Source: DASYXT01 sp035934555
GTDB lineage: Bacteria > Verrucomicrobiota > Verrucomicrobiia > Limisphaerales > UBA8199
Assembly (NCBI GenBank): GCA_035934555.1
Contig: DASYXT010000030.1
Span: 1 to 64,000, forward strand
Direction of reading: 5' to 3'
DNA length: 64,000 bases
The notes below the pieces were generated by a model. That model ran no database searches. It had not been told where the DNA came from and saw only the letters and a list, made by a program, of their open reading frames with translations. Of this stretch, positions 57,204-64,000 are shown piece by piece (position 1 is the first letter of the stretch; each line of letters opens with the position of its first letter). Both the position numbers and the translations under genes were made by a program.

Positions 57204-58142
57204 TCAAAACATAAAACTGAAGCTGACTTTGAACAACACGGGCGCAGCCAATTGATAGCCAGTGAAATGCTGGTACACCGGCACCTCGGCGTCGGCATAA
57301 AACCGGAACTGGTCGTAGTCCACTTCCAGGCCGGGTGCGAGCATCAAGCGCTGATAACCGGAGGCAACCGGGTTAGACGCTTGAGCACCACGATCACTGG
57401 TGCGCTCTGAGCCGACCACTTGTGCGATCGGGGTGATGCGCACCGGTCCGAGCGACAGCCCGCTGTAATAGATGCCGGCGGCGGCGTCCAATTCGAGTCC
57501 GGGCCGGTATTCGGCTTGAATTAAGGTCGGCAGATCGAGTTCTGCCTGGGCGAACCAGTCCCACAACGGCAGCTTCGGCAATGCGTGCCGGTAGAAGCCG
57601 CCCAGAAGCAAGTCGGTGCTGCCGGTGCCAAGCTGGCTGTCGCGGTCCACCACGTCAGGCCGGAAGCGATAACTGCCCGTCGGAAGCTTCACACCAAACG
57701 TGATGCCGCCGGACATGTCCGGTGAAAAGCCCGTGTAAATCCCACGCAGGCGCATATCCCCCAATTGGTTCCAGTTCACCGTGACGGGATTGCCGGCCTC
57801 GTCGAGTGTGCGGAAGTGGCGGTAGCTGTACGGGATTTCCGCCTCGATCCCCCAGGAATTGTCGAACATGTACTGCAGACCAACCCCGAAGAAATGGGTC
57901 TCGATTTCCTTGTCCGCATTGTTCTGCGCCGGGGCGGTCGAAGCCCCGAGGTAATTCTGATTCTGGTCCTGGTAAGCGTAGGTGAGGAACACCATTCCCC
58001 CTTGCCCGGTAGGGAACATGGAACTGGTGGCGACGTCGAACACGCCGCAACCGCACGCGCACGCCCAACTCGCTTTCGGGGCAACCAATGCCGCAACCAT
58101 TCCGGCGCACACACCCCAGGAACTGTAAGTAAACCGTTTCAT
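57204..58142 (-). CDS. Outer-membrane beta-barrel protein with N-terminal cysteine cluster
   Basis: A 312-residue exported protein ending in phenylalanine (SFSFMF), the outer-membrane insertion signal. The body is alternating-hydrophobic beta sequence with FGVGLQYMFDNSWGIEAEIP, MSGGITFGVKLPTGSYRF and SFSFMF strands, as in transporter-like porins. Directly after the signal peptide lies CACGCGVFDV (three Cys in CxCGC), a feature of a subset of such proteins found beside metal-handling genes. No metal transporter is adjacent here. A small Cys-containing protein is encoded upstream on the same strand, 190 bp away. Confidence 0.78.
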   Translation of the reverse strand: MKRFTYSSWGVCAGMVAALVAPKASWACACGCGVFDVATSSMFPTGQGGMVFLTYAYQDQNQNYLGASTAPAQNNADKEIETHFFGVGLQYMFDNSWGIEAEIPYSYRHFRTLDEAGNPVTVNWNQLGDMRLRGIYTGFSPDMSGGITFGVKLPTGSYRFRPDVVDRDSQLGTGSTDLLLGGFYRHALPKLPLWDWFAQAELDLPTLIQAEYRPGLELDAAAGIYYSGLSLGPVRITPIAQVVGSERTSDRGAQASNPVASGYQRLMLAPGLEVDYDQFRFYADAEVPVYQHFTGYQLAAPVLFKVSFSFMF

Positions 58143-58332
58143 TCTATGTTTTCATTCTTCAATCGGGGCGGGCGGGCCAATCAAGCCGCTGTCGGCGTCG
58201 CGCGCCGACTCTCGTCCACTCTCGATTAGGTGCTTGATCAAGCTGCCAGACGACCGCAAATGGAGGTTCTCCGGTAAAATGAATTAAGGACTGACTGCGC
58301 CGCGAAGCGCAGGTCAGCGTGGGCTGGAGGGA

Positions 58333-58710
58333 CTAGGCGAGACCCGCGCGAGGCGGCGGTGAAGGCGGAGGAGAGAAGATGGAGCGCGGCGCGGGATGGT
58401 CGGGCAGCAACCGCCAAAAACGTGGCGTCGGCGTCAGCACAAACCGCGTCGGAGCGGTAACGCCCTCAATTCTCTTTTCCGCCTGCGCGTCGGGTTTTTT
58501 CTCGGCACGTTTTGCCTTGGCGATGGCCTGACATAAGGGGCACGGATGTTTGCCATCAAAGGTTTTTTCCAAAGCTTGCGAGAGCGGCGCCGCGCGCGAA
58601 TAACTGACGACCATGCCCGCCCACGCCAACGACTGCAGAAATGCCCAGTGCAGGCCGAGGGTGCAAGCCAAGGCCGCTACGACCGCGATTTTGCCGAGGC
58701 GCGCGAGCAC
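58333..58710 (-). CDS. Small exported protein with CPLC motif
   Basis: A 125-residue protein, GTG start at 58710. Residues 5-35 are a signal or membrane segment (IAVVAALACTLGLHWAFLQS). GKHPCPLCQAIAKAKRAEKK follows, with a CxxC pair in a lysine-rich helix, then Arg/Pro-rich sequence to a proline-rich end. It recalls short DUF2946-type proteins found with copper or other metal systems, though the match is weak. It is the gene upstream of the barrel protein with the CxCGC cluster; a shared metal or redox role is inference. Confidence 0.6.
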   Translation of the reverse strand: MLARLGKIAVVAALACTLGLHWAFLQSLAWAGMVVSYSRAAPLSQALEKTFDGKHPCPLCQAIAKAKRAEKKPDAQAEKRIEGVTAPTRFVLTPTPRFWRLLPDHPAPRSIFSPPPSPPPRAGLA

Positions 58711-58894
58711 AGGCTAGGTTAGCGCGGCTTGCGATGCTGTCAACCAACTGGCGCAGTCCAACGCGCTTCACTAAGTCCGCGAGGTTGTGGACTGCGCCAG
58801 CCCTCTGGCGCTTTCTCGTCTGCCTGGCCTCAACCGCCCAGACAGGCTCAACTGCGCGCGTTGGGAGCCGGCATCGGCAACCCACCGCGCGGCG

Positions 58895-59272
58895 CTACTT
58901 GATGCTCAACGCAATGTTGAGTTGCTTTTCCGCCGCCCGGACGTGCCGCAAGGCTTTGCCGCTCAACCCGGCACTGGCTTGTTGCAACAAACCTTGCGCG
59001 ACGCGGACCTGGTCGTCGGAGACGCCTTGTTTCTCGTGCCCACGGCCTTCTCCGCGGAAGTTCGCGCCCAGGATTCTGGCCGCGGCATCGATCTGCCGCA
59101 TCGCGGCAACCCGATGGCCCTTGTAGTCATGGTCCGCATGAGCGAGGGCCACGTAGGCCTGGCGCAGCAGGTCCACATTGGGTGGCGGCGCTGCCAGGGT
59201 GCGGGGCGCCAAAACAGCCAAAAAGCAAGCAACAAGACCGAAGGTCATCAGGCGGATAATAATGTTTTTCAT
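58895..59272 (-). CDS. Small exported helical protein, unknown
   Basis: A 125-residue protein with a signal peptide (residues 1-28, LMTFGLVACFLAVLAPRTLA) and a helical mature part with alternating Ala and charged residues (LRQAYVALAHADHDYKGHRV, VRVAQGLLQQASAGLSGKAL, VRAAEKQLNIALSIK). It resembles short periplasmic four-helix proteins annotated only as hypothetical. No cysteine or heme motif is present. The 184 bp between it and the CPLC gene hold nothing recognisable. Confidence 0.68.
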   Translation of the reverse strand: MKNIIIRLMTFGLVACFLAVLAPRTLAAPPPNVDLLRQAYVALAHADHDYKGHRVAAMRQIDAAARILGANFRGEGRGHEKQGVSDDQVRVAQGLLQQASAGLSGKALRHVRAAEKQLNIALSIK

Positions 59273-59324
59273 AGGTTCAGCTTATCATGCGTTGTTAGAC
59301 GGCGGTGGGATGGCGGTGGTTACT

Positions 59325-60386
59325 TCAGAATCCCAATCCCAACTGCGCTCCCTCTGGCCTGCGAAACGCCGCGGTGGACAACTCCGGCCCGTCCTCGGCC
59401 AACCCCACTTTTCGGCGCGCGACCTCGAACAGTTGAGAAAGCTGGTCGGCAAAGACCCCTTCCCCACGCATGCGCGAGCCGAAACGCGGATCGTTGAGCT
59501 TGCCGCCCCGGATGGCCCGAATGCGGTCAAGGACTTTGGCCTTCCGCTCGGGGAGATTCTTTTCGAGCCACTGCTCAAAAACAGGCGCGACAGTCAGCGG
59601 CAATCGCAGAATCTCGGTTCCGGCCCAACCCGCGCCGGCCGCCTTTGCGGCGGCCAGGACGGCTGGAATCTCATGGTCGTTTACTGCCGGGATCACCGGC
59701 GCAACCAGCACACCCGTTGGAATCCCGGCACCGGCCAGCGCCTCGATGGCGGCCAGGCGCTGGCGGGGCGAAGCGGCGCGCGGTTCCAGCCGCCGCGCCA
59801 GTTCACTCTCTAGCGAGTTTATGGACAAATGCACCGTTACGGCCCGGTGTGCCGCCAATTCGCGCAATAAATCCAGGTCTCGCGTCACGAGGTAGTTCTT
59901 CGTGATGATGCTGACCGGGTTGCGAAACTCCGCCAGCACCGCCAGGCAACGCCGGGTGAGCTGCAGGCGCCGTTCCACCGGCTGGTAACAATCCGTCACG
60001 CCGCTCATCGCCAGCACTTGCGGCTTCCATTTGCGTGACGAAAGCTCGGCGCGAAGCAGCTCGGGCGCGCGTTCCTTCACCACGATTTTGCTCTCGAAAT
60101 CCAGTCCGGCCGAGAATCCCAGATATTCATGCGTGTTGCGGGCGTAGCAGTAGGAACAGCCGTGTTCGCAACCGCGATACACGTTGAGGCTCGCGTCGAA
60201 GGGAATGTCCGGGCTGTCGTTGTACGTGATAATCGTTTGCGAGAGGTCGCGCAGGAACTGGGTTTTGGGCGCGGGATCGTCCTCGGGGTTCCAGTCCTGG
60301 TCGCGTTCGAGGCGGATGCTCTCGAAGCGATTAGGGAGATTGGCCGTCGCGCCGCGACCGTGTGCCGATGAAGAAGGAACATTCAT
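59325..60386 (-). CDS. Radical SAM protein, PA0069 / spore-photolyase-like group
   Basis: A 353-residue radical SAM enzyme. The cluster motif is CEHGCSYC (C73, C77, C80), preceded by PFDASLNVYRG. The signature NTHEYLGFSAGLDFESKI, the MSGVTDCYQPVERRLQLTRR block and VSIITKNYLVTRDLDLL are those of the PA0069 family, relatives of spore photoproduct lyase. The reaction is not established for this subgroup. ATG at 60386 is used; a TTG five codons upstream is possible. It is the last gene of a four-gene minus-strand run beginning with a response regulator. Confidence 0.9.
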   Translation of the reverse strand: MNVPSSSAHGRGATANLPNRFESIRLERDQDWNPEDDPAPKTQFLRDLSQTIITYNDSPDIPFDASLNVYRGCEHGCSYCYARNTHEYLGFSAGLDFESKIVVKERAPELLRAELSSRKWKPQVLAMSGVTDCYQPVERRLQLTRRCLAVLAEFRNPVSIITKNYLVTRDLDLLRELAAHRAVTVHLSINSLESELARRLEPRAASPRQRLAAIEALAGAGIPTGVLVAPVIPAVNDHEIPAVLAAAKAAGAGWAGTEILRLPLTVAPVFEQWLEKNLPERKAKVLDRIRAIRGGKLNDPRFGSRMRGEGVFADQLSQLFEVARRKVGLAEDGPELSTAAFRRPEGAQLGLGF

Positions 60387-60447
60387 CTGGAATGGGCGCA
60401 AGCAGACGGTTCAGACTGGTCGGACTCGAACAACTCATTTGACGCGC

Positions 60448-61122
60448 TCATCCGCCCAGCATAGCCCAATCGGTCAGGTGGAACAAATGGCGGCTTTGGA
60501 TGAGCAAACCCCACCACCAACTGAGCAACAACCCGCCGCGCAGAAATAAATAAACGGAAATCAAGCTGGCGCAGATGCGGTATGCGACCAAGCCGACCAT
60601 TATCCCCGGTGGCATGGGTGTGGGTGGAGCGCGGTTCTTCGCGGCCAGCACAAATAGCCCGAACACCACTGTCAGCAGCACCGCCGGTCCGACTCGCTGG
60701 GACAGGCGCAACAGCCACGCCAAAGGCGCAAACACCAGGAACAACTCGGTGAAAGCGAGGCTGAACAGCGCCATCGCAAACCATTGGCCCAGGTCGCTGG
60801 GATAATCGTGCGGCGTGCGGGCCCGCAACGCACTGTCACCCATGGAAACGATCGCGGCGACCGTAACGCCGAGCACTGTCGCCAGGGCAAACGACCTCCA
60901 ACCGACGTGCAGCGTGAATACGGGCCGGCCGCTGTACTCGGTATGCCAGGCAAAAACAAACGCCCAAAGGACGATGGAACCCAGGAACAACAAGGTTTCC
61001 AAGTACCAGACCGGGTACCGGAGACCGGGGGCATCGGCCACGCGCGGGTAGCAGGCCAGCGCCGTTAGGCCCCCGGCGAGTAAGGCAGACTTCAGAACAT
61101 CGGGTCGGCCAAGGTCGCGCAT
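60448..61122 (-). CDS. Polytopic membrane protein, unknown
   Basis: A 224-residue integral membrane protein with about six hydrophobic segments (LLFLGSIVLWAFVFAW, FALATVLGVTVAAIVSMG, WFAMALFSLAFTELFLVF, AVLLTVVFGLFVLAA and others). FTELFLVFAPLAWLLRLS loosely recalls the CPBP/Abi membrane-protease core, but the paired glutamates and the later conserved histidine of that family are not present, so I do not assign it. It lies 9 bp after the coiled-coil gene and 61 bp before the radical SAM gene. Confidence 0.7.
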   Translation of the reverse strand: MRDLGRPDVLKSALLAGGLTALACYPRVADAPGLRYPVWYLETLLFLGSIVLWAFVFAWHTEYSGRPVFTLHVGWRSFALATVLGVTVAAIVSMGDSALRARTPHDYPSDLGQWFAMALFSLAFTELFLVFAPLAWLLRLSQRVGPAVLLTVVFGLFVLAAKNRAPPTPMPPGIMVGLVAYRICASLISVYLFLRGGLLLSWWWGLLIQSRHLFHLTDWAMLGG

Positions 61123-61131
61123 GCGATGGGC

Positions 61132-61848
61132 TCAGCGCCACACTGCGCCGTGGTCCAACACCGCCATGCCTTGGAACTCCGCCCGGCTATCCAGCGCGAA
61201 GCAGTCCACTTCGTAGTGGTCGAGGTTGGGATAGAGCGCCAGGCGAACCTTGAGGTCGTGGATTCGCTGGTCCAGCGGCTTGAGCTCCGCATCCGCTTCC
61301 TGGCGGGCAGAATTGACCTGGCGATTTTCAGCCGCCAGCACCCGCGAACGTCGGTAGGCCTGCCGCTCTTTTTTCAACGCAGCGGCTCGGCTTTTTGCGT
61401 CACTGGCCGCGCCGGCTGCACTCGACCGTTCGCTCTCCAATTCTTTGAGTTGGGCACTTAGGCTGTCGAACTCCGCTCGTTCGGTTACGGGCGGATTTCT
61501 CAACAGCACCTTTTGCGCGCCGCTCTTGAGCGCGGAACCGGTCCCGGAGTCATCGTCACTTTTCGCGGACGCTTCGACTTGGGCTTGAACGACCCAACCC
61601 CAGGCGTTGGTTTGGATCACAGTGCCGGTCACATGGACCCAGGCCGTAAGCGGGCGGGCGCCATGGCGGTTGGTCCACCAGGTCAACAAAGGCGTGAGAT
61701 CAGCCACCCGGCCATAGACCACACGCTTGGGATCGCGCACTGGTGTCGCGCTGCTCGGCAACGCATCCGCTAGCAACACGCTCAAAAGGAGCAGCAAAGC
61801 AAAAACCGACCCACCCCGCGCGCACAGCCGTGCATTTGGCCGCAACAT
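61132..61848 (-). CDS. Exported coiled-coil protein, unknown
   Basis: A 238-residue protein. The ATG at 61848 directly precedes a signal segment (VFALLLLLSVLLADALPSSA); the frame is open much further upstream, into the response regulator, without support. Residues about 35-100 contain a beta-like region (VYGRVADLTPLLTWWTNRHG, VIQTNAWGWVVQAQV). Residues 120-205 form a coiled coil (LSAQLKELESERSSAAGAAS, ALKKERQAYRRSRVLAAE). The C-terminus ends AVLDHGAVWR. Family unknown. Spacing of 25 bp to the upstream response regulator and 9 bp to the next gene suggests co-transcription. Confidence 0.65.
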   Translation of the reverse strand: MLRPNARLCARGGSVFALLLLLSVLLADALPSSATPVRDPKRVVYGRVADLTPLLTWWTNRHGARPLTAWVHVTGTVIQTNAWGWVVQAQVEASAKSDDDSGTGSALKSGAQKVLLRNPPVTERAEFDSLSAQLKELESERSSAAGAASDAKSRAAALKKERQAYRRSRVLAAENRQVNSARQEADAELKPLDQRIHDLKVRLALYPNLDHYEVDCFALDSRAEFQGMAVLDHGAVWR

Positions 61849-61873
61849 AGCTACGCGAATCTTACCAGGCCGC

Positions 61874-62329
61874 TCACGCCGGTTCCAGCTCAGGTTTCGC
61901 GCATTCCAAACCCCAATAATGAGTGATGGAGGCGAACATGTGCTCGACCGCGCGGAAATCCATCGGCTTAACCATATAGGCATTGGCGCCTAATTCGTAC
62001 GCGCGATTAATATCCCCATGATCTTCCGACGAAGAGACAATCACAATGGGTATCAGGCGAAGCGGCTTGCCGTTATTCTTCACCCATTCGAGCACCTCGA
62101 AGCCGCTCTTGCGCGGCATTTTGATGTCCATGACGATGAGCTTGGGCAAAGGGTGAGCGTCGCGATCGGCGTATTTGCCTTCGCCTTTGAGGTAGCTGAT
62201 GGCTTCCTGGCCATCCGTGACAATTTGCAGAGGGTTTCGGATGCGCGCGATCTTGAAGGCCCGTTTGACGAGGAAAATGTCGTTCAGATCGTCCTCAACC
62301 AGCAACACCGTGAACTGTCGAGTCTCCAT
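61874..62329 (-). CDS. Single-domain response regulator (Rcp1-like)
   Basis: A 151-residue receiver without output domain. Acidic pair in LVEDDLND (12-14), phospho-acceptor D68 in LIVMDIKMPR, switch serines in VIVSSSEDHGD, lysine in YMVKPMDF, and the Rcp1-type insertion KGEGKYADRDAHPLP. It is closely similar in layout to the regulators at 19.7 and 30.2 kb. No kinase is nearby, so its partner is elsewhere, possibly the kinases at 21-30 kb. It is divergent from kdsA and heads a minus-strand run. Confidence 0.92.
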   Translation of the reverse strand: METRQFTVLLVEDDLNDIFLVKRAFKIARIRNPLQIVTDGQEAISYLKGEGKYADRDAHPLPKLIVMDIKMPRKSGFEVLEWVKNNGKPLRLIPIVIVSSSEDHGDINRAYELGANAYMVKPMDFRAVEHMFASITHYWGLECAKPELEPA

Positions 62330-62420
62330 AAAATATACCTAAACCGTTCTGCTTCAATGTAGCCGCCCGGTGCGAAAAAGCCAGTTTTACATTCCCCCCA
62401 GCCGCTGCTAAAACCCCACC

Positions 62421-63236
62421 GTGCAGAATGGAAGTAACCTATGGAAGCAATTGAGCGACGGGCGGCGGCTGACTTTGATCGCCGGTCCGTGCGTGATCGA
62501 GGATGAAACGCTCTGCCTCGATGTGGCCGGAACTTTGAAGAAAGTCTGCAACCGACTGGGCATCAACTATGTCTTCAAAGCCAGCTACGATAAGGCCAAT
62601 CGCACTTCCGGCGCTACGTTCCGGGGGCCGGGCATGGACCAAGGCCTGGCGATTCTAGCTCGTGTGCGCGCTCAAATAGGTGTGCCGGTACTGACGGATA
62701 TCCATACCGACGCGCAGGTAGGCGCGGCGGCTGGGGTGGTGGATATCCTCCAAATCCCGGCATTTCTTTGCCGCCAAACCGATTTGATCAACGCCGCCGT
62801 CAAAACCGGGCGCATCGTCAATATCAAGAAAGGCCAATTCCTCTCCCCGAACGAAATGGGGCAGGTGCTGGAGAAGGCGCGCCAGGCGGGCGGGCGCAAA
62901 TTGCTGGCGACCGAGCGGGGCACTACCTTCGGCTACAATAACCTTGTCGCCGATATGCGCTCGGTTCCCATCATGAAACGGTTCGGGTGCCCGGTGATTT
63001 TCGATGCGACGCACTCGGTGCAACTGCCCGGGGCAGGGGGCAATCAATCGAGCGGGCAACGGGAGTTTGCGCCGGTGCTCGCCCGGTGCGCGCTGGCCGC
63101 GGGCGCCAACGGACTGTTTATCGAAACGCACCCGGAACCTGACCGGGCGCTAAGCGACGGGCCTAACATGCTCCCGCTGGCACAAATGCCAGGGCTGCTG
63201 AAGAGCTTTCTGAAGTTTTTCGAGGCCAGCAAATGA
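62421..63236 (+). CDS. kdsA: 3-deoxy-8-phosphooctulonate synthase
   Basis: A 271-residue enzyme condensing phosphoenolpyruvate and arabinose 5-phosphate to KDO-8-phosphate, the first committed step to the LPS core sugar KDO. Signatures: [69 protein letters not shown] and [14 protein letters not shown]. Start is a GTG at 62421, with a TTG at 62451 also possible; the usual length favours the former. The stop overlaps the next gene by four bases (ATGA), an LPS biosynthesis/export operon. Confidence 0.96.
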   Translation: MQNGSNLWKQLSDGRRLTLIAGPCVIEDETLCLDVAGTLKKVCNRLGINYVFKASYDKANRTSGATFRGPGMDQGLAILARVRAQIGVPVLTDIHTDAQVGAAAGVVDILQIPAFLCRQTDLINAAVKTGRIVNIKKGQFLSPNEMGQVLEKARQAGGRKLLATERGTTFGYNNLVADMRSVPIMKRFGCPVIFDATHSVQLPGAGGNQSSGQREFAPVLARCALAAGANGLFIETHPEPDRALSDGPNMLPLAQMPGLLKSFLKFFEASK

Positions 63237-64000
63237 CCGCGAGCCGGATAGCGCTGCTGCTGCTGGGGTTGCTTCCCTCGCTGGCATGCGGCCAAACAGG
63301 GTTCGAAGCCCAGGGCTTCCAGGTCGCCGATCATTTTGATCCGCCCTTCCAGACACAGGTCAAATCACTGCTAAAAGGGGAGCGGGCGCGGCCGATGACC
63401 AATGGCCTGACGCTGGTTCTCGGCGCGGACCTGCTGCTGTTCCGCACCAACGGCGAGCCGGAGTTGTCGGTTCACGCACCGCAATGTTTCTACAATGATA
63501 AAGCGAAAACAGCGGCTTCCGCGGGGCCGATGCAGGCGCAAACCGCCGACGGCAAATTCTCGATCTCCGGTGATGGATTCCTGTGGAAACAAACGAATTC
63601 AAGCCTGGTGGTCTCGAACCACGTCCATTCCATTGTGCATCCGGACCTGCTCACCGGCGCCCCGGGTGACCCGCCCCGCCGCCCCAATAACAATTCCGAG
63701 CGTCTGGACATCTTTTCCGGCCATTTTCTGTACAGCTCTGATAGCGGCAAGGCGGTGTACGCACAGCAGGCGCATGTGAGCGGGACGAACCTGGATGTAA
63801 CCGGCAGCCAACTGACTTTGACCCTGCCGCAGAAGGACCCCCAGCGGCCCGCGGGCTTGGACAGCATTCTGATCGAAACGAACGTGGTGGTGGATTACAC
63901 CAACTACACGGGCACGAATGCGACGCCCTTGCGCCTCACCGGCCAACGCGCGCTTTACTCCACCACCAACGGCCTAATGCATATTACCGGCCAGCCTACC
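63233..64000 (+). CDS. OstA/LptA-like LPS transport protein, cut by window end
   Basis: An open frame of at least 256 codons with no stop before the window ends. The ATG overlaps the kdsA stop. A signal peptide ([15 protein letters not shown]) is followed by beta-rich sequence with repeated strand-turn units: [71 protein letters not shown]. These fit the OstA/LptA/LptC beta-jellyroll that carries LPS across the periplasm. Coupling to kdsA agrees. Which of LptA, LptC or LptD it represents cannot be told without its C-terminus. Confidence 0.75.
   Translation, partial: MTASRIALLLLGLLPSLACGQTGFEAQGFQVADHFDPPFQTQVKSLLKGERARPMTNGLTLVLGADLLLFRTNGEPELSVHAPQCFYNDKAKTAASAGPMQAQTADGKFSISGDGFLWKQTNSSLVVSNHVHSIVHPDLLTGAPGDPPRRPNNNSERLDIFSGHFLYSSDSGKAVYAQQAHVSGTNLDVTGSQLTLTLPQKDPQRPAGLDSILIETNVVVDYTNYTGTNATPLRLTGQRALYSTTNGLMHITGQPT

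Noticed and set aside
60448..61122. CPBP/Abi membrane protease
   Set aside because: The paired glutamates and downstream histidine of that family are missing from FTELFLVFAPLAW and later helices.

Overview
The window looks like chromosomal DNA of a soil or freshwater Verrucomicrobium (subdivision 3 / Pedosphaera-Limisphaerales type), though no rRNA gene is present to prove it. The base composition is GC-rich. The gene content is typical of Planctomycetes-Verrucomicrobia: a cytochrome-DUF1549-DUF1553 protein paired with a DUF1501 protein, two PEP-CTERM proteins, secreted glycoside hydrolases with NPCBM and fibronectin-III modules, and many secreted proteins sharing a C-terminal module that ends in FYR or FFRL. 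kdsA followed by an OstA-like gene indicates a Gram-negative envelope with LPS. No tRNA, rRNA, CRISPR array or intact insertion sequence was seen.

Layout. 0.5-15 kb: polysaccharide and secreted-protein genes (GH5, GH27 alpha-galactosidase, aspartyl-protease-like protein, PEP-CTERM beta-propeller, PEP-CTERM plus GH76 pair, SGNH hydrolase), with a small AbrB/MazF-like toxin-antitoxin pair inserted. 15-19.6 kb: a very large ABC-2 permease-like protein and a 5'-truncated alcohol dehydrogenase. 19.7-30.7 kb: a signalling cluster built around a 2321-residue soluble hybrid kinase with thirteen near-identical 92-residue HAMP units, a second REC-PAS kinase overlapping a single-domain response regulator, and a further response regulator. 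31-34.5 kb: a sugar isomerase-like protein, a cytidylate-kinase-like protein, then a more AT-rich islet holding an XRE regulator convergent with a RelE-like toxin operon. 34.7-39.5 kb: housekeeping genes (typA, YdcH, UVR-motif protein, YqgE). 39.8-45.2 kb: PSCyt1/DUF1549/DUF1553 plus DUF1501, and a Uma2 remnant. 45.3-54.3 kb: NUDIX hydrolases, two tandem cyclophilins, malate dehydrogenase, a sulfotransferase, rsmA, an aminotransferase and an ECF-type sigma factor. 54.5-64 kb: secreted and outer-membrane proteins, a four-gene response-regulator / radical-SAM run, then kdsA and an OstA-like gene cut by the window end.

Cross-cutting features. A palindromic repeat of about 120-130 bp, with arms beginning CGGAGCGCGGACTT, occurs three times complete and once as a half. 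All four copies lie just after the stop of a plus-strand gene and face a minus-strand gene, so every copy sits in a convergent gap. The most unusual items are the 13-unit HAMP array, the convergent XRE / RelE-like cassette with a candidate leaderless promoter and a G9 tract, and this repeat family.
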